Source of the DNA: Lysobacterales bacterium
Lineage (GTDB): Bacteria > Pseudomonadota > Gammaproteobacteria > Xanthomonadales > Rhodanobacteraceae
Reading direction: 5' to 3'
DNA length: 7,026 nt
Assembly: GCA_013298265.1 (NCBI GenBank)
Contig: JAAFHE010000196.1
Coordinates: 1-7,026 of the forward strand
Both the position numbers and the translations under genes were made by a program. The notes beneath the pieces were generated by a model. The model searched no databases. It had not been told where the DNA came from and saw only the letters and a program-made list of their open reading frames with translations. Positions 1 to 6,100 of the stretch are shown here, piece by piece (positions within the stretch are counted from its first letter, which is position 1; the number at the start of each line of letters is the position of its first letter).

Positions 1-159
1 CGGTTCGCGCACCGGCTGCGCCTCGCCCGGCGGCGGCGGCTCGGGCGCAGGCCGCGCATTTGATCGCGCGGCGTGGCGACCGAGCAGATCGAGCGCTACC
101 TCGCGCGAGATTTTTCCGCTCTTGAGCTCGCCCAGCACGTGCTCGATGAAGTCGGACAC
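1..159 (-). CDS. downstream trans-AT PKS protein, N-terminal 53 residues only
   Basis: The start is GTG at 159-157, directly after the TGA of the upstream PKS gene, and the frame stays open to base 1. The residues begin (M)SDFIEHVLGELKSGKISRE and continue VALDLLGRHAA. This amphipathic helical stretch, with an L-K-S-G-K-I-S-R-E turn, is typical of N-terminal ends of trans-AT PKS subunits that dock onto the preceding subunit. Residues 31-53 form an Arg/Pro/Glu-rich linker with a run of four prolines, as usually precedes the first catalytic domain. The start is supported by the AAGGTGA element six bases upstream and by the good helix fit of the first residues. No catalytic domain is visible. Because the preceding protein ends in a KS, this protein probably starts with the remaining part of that module; that is inference. 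Confidence 0.85.
   Translation of the reverse strand, partial: MSDFIEHVLGELKSGKISREVALDLLGRHAARSNARPAPEPPPPGEAQPVREP
67..150 (-). other. N-terminal docking-like helices of the next PKS subunit
   Basis: Residues 4-31 of the downstream protein (FIEHVLGELKSGKISRE, then VALDLLGRHAA) form two short amphipathic helices around a Gly-containing turn. The G-K/E-I/L-S-x-x-x-A-L-x-L-L pattern is common at N-termini of trans-AT PKS proteins. It sits at the right place to pair with the tail of the preceding protein. Specific pairing is inference. Confidence 0.6.
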
Positions 160-3100
160 TCAGGTCACCTTGCCGTTGAAGTAGTGGCCGTTCGCACCCG
201 CGTGATCGGGCGCGCCGTCGTAGTCGCCGCGTCCGGCATCCGCCTCGTCGCTCAGTCGCCGCAGCTGCGCCGCAGCGCTGCCGACGTCCAGAGTACCCTG
301 CATCACGGCATCGACGATGCCGCTCAGCGGCGCGTCGGCCGGCATCGGCACGACGGCCGCGTCGGTCGGCGCGGCGTGAGCGGGTACCGATGGCGAGAAC
401 CAGTAACGCTCGCGCGCGAACGGATAGGTCGGCAGCGAGATGCGGCGACACTCGTTCGCGGCGAACAGGCCGGTGTAGTCGAGCGCGTGTCCCTGCACAT
501 AGAGCTCGGCGATCGCCGACAGGCGCTGCAGGTAGGCGGCAGGATCCCGCTCGTCGCGGCTTTCGGCGATGGACCGGTTGCCGTATTCCCGGATGGCAAC
601 GTCGGTGCCGATGCCACCTTCGAACTCGCCGGCCACGACGCCTTCGGCTTCGCCGCGTTTGGCCCAGCGTTCGAGCGTGAAGCACAACTCACTGGTATCG
701 CCGACGACGCAGGCCAGCCGGTGAGCGAAGTGCTTGCGGCCGACCAACAGCGTGTAGCTCGTGTCGGCGCAGTCGACCGCATGGCGCTCGCAGTGAGCCG
801 CGAGTCGCCGAGCCTGCTCACGCAGTTGCGGCGCGGTCTTCGCCGACAGCACGATCAGATAGCCCGGCCGCGACACCCGCTCGCACGCCGGCAGCGCTGC
901 TTCCTCGATGACGCAATGCGCGTTCGTACCGCTGAAGCCAAATGAGCTCACCGCCGCGCGGCGGGGAACGTTCGCCGGCACGTTCCAGTCGCGCAGGCGG
1001 TCGTTGACGTAGAACGGTGTGCCGCGCAGATCGATGTGCTCGTTGAGACGCTCGAAATGCAGCGTCGGCGGCAACTGGCGGTGGCGCATCGCGAGCAGCA
1101 CCTTGACGATGCTCGCGACGGCGGCCGCCGTCAGCGCGTGACCGATGTTGCTCTTCACCGAACCCAGCGCGCAGTAGTTCTGCGCCGGCGCGGCATCGCT
1201 GCGCACGGCGTCGAAAGCCGCCACCAGGGCCTCGACCTCGATCGGGTCTCCGAGCTTGGTGCCGGTACCGTGTGCCTCGACCAGCGTGATCGTGCGCGGG
1301 TCGATCCCGAAGCGCTCGTACACGTCACGCTCAAGCGCGATCTGCGACTTCACGCTCGGCGCCGTGATGCCGTTGGTCTTGCCGTCCTGGTTCACGCCCC
1401 AGCCGCGGATCACGCCGTGGATCCGGTCGCGGTCGCGCTGCGCGTCGCCAAGCCGCTTGAGCAGCACCACGCCCACACCTTCGGCCGGCACGAAGCCGTC
1501 GGCGCGCTGGTCGAACGCGAAACAGCGCCCGGCCTTGGACAGCATGCCGGCATTGGACGTGGTGACGTGGATGGCCGGGCCGCACAGCACGCAAACCCCA
1601 CCAGCCAGCGCCATATCGCTCTGGCCCAGCACCAGGCTGTCGCAGGCACTCGCAATCGCGACGAGCGAGGACGAACAGGCCGTGTCGATCGCGAGGCACG
1701 GTCCCTTGAGGTCGAGGAAGTACGAGATGCGTCCTGCGAGTATTGATGAGCTGCAGCCAATCAGGCCCTGCGCGGACGCCGCATCCGGGCCGGCGCCGTA
1801 GTCGCCTGCGCCGCAGCCGGCGAACACGGCGCAGCGCGTGCCGGCCAGTCGGCTCGCGTCGATCGCGGCGTCCTCGATGCATTCCCAGCAGGCCTGCAGG
1901 AACAGGCGCTGCTGCGGATCCATGACGTAGGCTTCGGACGGCGCGATGCCGAAGAACTGCGGATCGAACTGTGCGACGTCCGCAACGGCACCCATGGTCC
2001 GGCAGTAGGTCGTGCCGAGGGTCTCGCCGCTGGCGTCGTAGACATCGTCGACCGACCAGCGGTCCCGTGGCACTTCGTCGACGCAGTCCCGGCCCGCGGC
2101 GATGTTGCGCCAGAACTCGTCGGCATCGTTGGCGTGCGGATAGCGCGCCGACAGGCCGATGATGGCGATGCCTTCGAGCAGCCCCGCACCGGCGCGGCCT
2201 TGCACGGCATCCGTGGCGGGCGTCTGCGCGGCGGGTTGCGCCGCCGGCTGCGAGGATGTCGCGGTGCCCGGCGTCGGTAGGTCCACCGCCGGCAGGGTTG
2301 CGGCGGCGGCCGCAGCAACAGGCGTCGGCACCGGCGGCGTCGATTCCACCGCTGCCGGTGGCGCAGGCCGCTTGCCCAGCTCCCGGGCGACATAGGCCGT
2401 CAGATCGCGAATCGTCGGATAGTCGTAGAGGCGCGTGGCGGGCAGCGCGAGGCCGTAGGTGCGATTGATGACGTGGGTCCATTCCACGCCGACGATCGAA
2501 TCGAGACCGAGCTCGACGAACACGTCGTCGGAGCTGATGTTCTTGCGCTCGATGTACAGCGCCTTGGCGAGCGATGCGGTCAGCGAGTCCACGATGGACT
2601 CGATCGACGGAACGACGGCTGCGGCCGGGCGCACTTCGACGGTTTCGACGCGCATCGGCGCGGGCTGCACGGCCGTCGCGACGAGCGGCTCGGGTTCTGG
2701 CTTGGGCACCGCGACACGAGGCGCTGTGGCGTTCGACAGGGCGCACAGGGATACGGACGGTTTTCCGGCGTTGCGTTGTACCCCGGCGAACCGTTCTTCC
2801 GGCGCGGGCCGCTGCGCCTCGACCGCGTCGCTAGTCGACATGGCGATCACATCGGCGATCGTCGTCTTCGAGAGATTGCCGAACCAATACAGCTCACGCG
2901 CAAACGGATAGGTCGGCAGCGCGATGATGCGCGGCGTGCCGTGGGGGTACAGGCGAGCCCAGTCGAACGCCAGTCCCTTGACCCACAGGCCCAGGACCTT
3001 GGCGTACTTGCCGCGTTCGAGCCACTTGGCGATCGCCTCGTGCAGTTCGTCGTCTTCGCTGAATACGGACAGCGCCTCCTTGTTGCGCTTGACCTCGCCG

Positions 3101-6100
3101 CGGTGCAGATCATCGATCGCCTCCTCGTCGGTGAGGTAGCGCCGCAGCTGCCGGGTCAGTTCCTGCATCGTGCTCGCGGTGAAGGCCAGACGCTGTTCCA
3201 TCGCCTCACGCCCGACCTGCAGCGTGTAGGCAAGGTTGGCCAGGTCCGCATCGCCTAGCGAGTGTCGGGCGATCGCGTCGAGCAGTTGCTGCGCAAGGGC
3301 TTTGAGCCGCTCTTCGCTGCGCCCGGACAGCACTACCACGGCCGGACGCGTGAGCACGAACGGTGCCTCGGCCGGTGCGATGTATTCCTCGACGATGACG
3401 TGCGCGTTCGCGCCGCCGGCACCGAACGACGAGATCCCGGCGATGCGCGGATACTCGACCGTCGCCCCGGCTATCGTCACCTGCGGCCGACGCCAGTCGG
3501 TCAGCGCGCGCTGCACCACGAACGGCGTCGTGCTGAAGTCGATGTTCGGATTGAGCGTTTCCGCATGCAGGCTCGGCGCCAGCTGCCGGTGCTTCATCTG
3601 CAGCAGCACCTTGGTCAGCCCGGCGATGCCGGCCGCGCTCTCGGCGTGACCGATGTTCGACTTGACCGAGCCGATCGCGCAGAACTGCGTATCGGCCGTG
3701 TGCCGTGCGAACGCCTGCGTGAGCCCCGTGATCTCGATCGGATCGCCCAGCGACGTGCCGGTGCCGTGCGCTTCGATATAGCTGACGGTGCGCGCGTCAA
3801 TACCGGCCTTCGTCAGCGTCGCGGCAATCAGATCGCGCTGCGCGACCGGGTTGGGCACCGTGTAGCCGTTGGTCTTGCCGTCGTGGTTGATGCCCGTCGC
3901 ACGGATCACGCCATGGATCGGATCGCGATCGGCTATCGCCCGCGCCAGGGGCTTGAGCAGCACCGCGCCGACGCCCTCGCCCGGTACGAAACCGTCGCCG
4001 CCGGTCCCGAAACTGTGGCAACGCCCGCTCGCCGACAGCATGCGGCTGCCGCACAGCATCGCGTAGTTGGCCGGATGCAGGTACAGGTTCACGCCGCCGG
4101 CGAACGCCAGTTCGCACTCGTCGCGCAAGAGGTGTTCGCAGGCTTCGTGGATCGCCGTCAGCGACGCCGAACACATGGTGTCGATCGGCATGCTCGGCCC
4201 TTGCAGGTTGAGCACATACGACACGCGATTGGCCAGCGAGCCGAACGACGTCAACGGCGCCACCGTCTCGCCGCGCCGCCACAGCTCCGGCCCGTACAGG
4301 TCAAAGCCCGTCTTGGTGATGCCGGCGAACACGCCCACGCGGCGCTGATGCGCCGTCGCGAAGCGTTCGCGCGTATAGCCGGCGTTTTCCATCGCCGCCC
4401 AGCACGTTTCGAGGAACAGGCGTTCCTGCGGGTCGACGTTCATCGCTTCGCGCGGCGAGATATTGAAGAACAGTGCGTCGAACTCGGCAAAGCCGTCGAC
4501 GAAGCCGCCCCACTTGCCGTAGCTGCGGCCGGTCGCGATCGCACGCTCCATGTCCGGCTCGAAGAAGCCCTCGATCTGCCAGCGCTCGGCAGGGATCTCG
4601 CCGATGCTGTCGTGGCCGTCGCGCAGGTTGTCCCAGTACGCATCGACATCGCGCGCCTGCGGATAGCGACCGGCCAGGCCGATGACCGCAATCGCGCGCG
4701 AGGACGGCACGACGGGTTCGGCCGACACCGTCGGCGCCGCTACGCGCGGAGCCGGTGCCACGAGCGGCGCTGCCGGCGCAACGAGCGGCGCAGCGGCAGC
4801 CTGTGCCGGCGCATCCTGCATACCGCACCAGCGCGCGCACGAGGCAGCGTGCTCGCGCACGAGGAATTCGCCGAGTTCGGCCAAGGTCGGGTATTCGTAG
4901 AACAGCGTCTTGGACAGCTCGCCGAAGATGCCCGTGAGCCGCGTGTTGAGCTGCGTGATCAGGATCGAGTCGATGCCGTAACTCTCCAGCGGCTCGGTCA
5001 CGTCGATCTGCGCCGCAGTGAGCTTCGTCACCGCGCCGAACAGACGCTGCAGCTGCTGCAGCGTGCGCGGCATCAACGCCGAAGCCTCGCCCTGCCACAC
5101 CGCATCCACGGGGGCCACATCCACCGCAACCGGTGCGGGCGCCGTGCCGTACAGCACCTGCACCCGCGCCGCGTCGCTGCCGCAGGCCTCGTACAGCGCC
5201 TGCAGACCTTGCGCCGTCGGCATTGCGCCCGCACCGAGCGCGCGCAACGCGTCGCGCCGCTCGGTGCCGACCTGCATGCCGCCTTCGGCCCACAACGGCC
5301 AGCCGATCGACACGGTACGCCCGTGGCATTCGCCGCGCGCCACCGCCTGTGCGCGCTCGTGCGCATACGCATCCAGGAACGCATTCGCCAGCGCGTAGTC
5401 GCCCTGCCCCACGTTGCCGTACGCGCCGGCCGTCGACGAGAACAGCACGAACGCATCAAGCGCCAGATGACGCGTGGCGCGGTCGAGGTTCACCACGCCA
5501 TGGACCTTCGGTGCCAGGACCTCGCGGTACTGCGCTTCGGACTTGCGCAGCAGGAAATCGTCCCGGATCACACCGGCCGAATGCACGATGCCGTCGAGAC
5601 GACCGTAGCGCGCGACGACAGCCGCGACGAGCTGCTCGACCGCGGCAGCATCGCTCACGTCCGCACGCTGGTAGTCAACCGTGAGACCTGCCGATTGCGG
5701 CAGATCGCGCGGCGCGGAGCGGCCGACCAGCACCACTGTCGCCGTGCCCGCCTCGCGAACTATCGCTTCGGCCACGAGGCGTCCGAGTCCGCCACAGCCA
5801 CCAGTGATCAGATACACACCGTCGCGCTTCCACGGATGGCCCGCTACGCCCGACACGCGCAGCGGACGATACCGGCGCTCCTGCCAGGCCGTTCCCGTGC
5901 AGCGCAGCTCGGCCGCGTCGCTCGCCGCGCACTGCGCCAGCTGCGAGGCCAGGAGCCGCGCGTCCGCCACCGCCTCCACACCGATGACCTGGCCGCGCAG
6001 CAGCGGCTGCTCCAGGCGCGCCGTCTTGAGCAGACCGGCCAGCGCATACAACGTCTCTTCGCCGGCCGGTATCACGACCTGCACCAGCAGCGGGGCGCGC

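Noticed and set aside
73..945. Plus-strand open frame of 290 codons at the left end
   Set aside because: It is antisense to KS3, its flank and the docking tail, which carry clear conserved motifs. It also covers the start of the next PKS gene and shows no domain.
901..2175. KS3 as a non-elongating KS0
   Set aside because: Cys1784, His1919 and His1963 are all present in the expected motifs. Its terminal position alone is not enough to call it inactive.
1331..2746. Minus-strand open frame of 471 codons in another frame
   Set aside because: It overlaps ACP2 and KS3 out of frame, and its Arg-rich translation has no family motif.
2608..2880. Hidden dehydratase or methyltransferase between KS2 and ACP2
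   Set aside because: The gap is only about 90 residues, low-complexity, with no HxxxGxxxxP or SAM-binding motif. It is too short for either domain.
2881..3381. Post-KS region as a degenerate acyltransferase domain
   Set aside because: There is no GHSxG or other AT motif. Length and LPTYPFA-R/H-E ending match the flanking subdomain of trans-AT ketosynthases, and the same region recurs after KS1 and, in divergent form, KS3.
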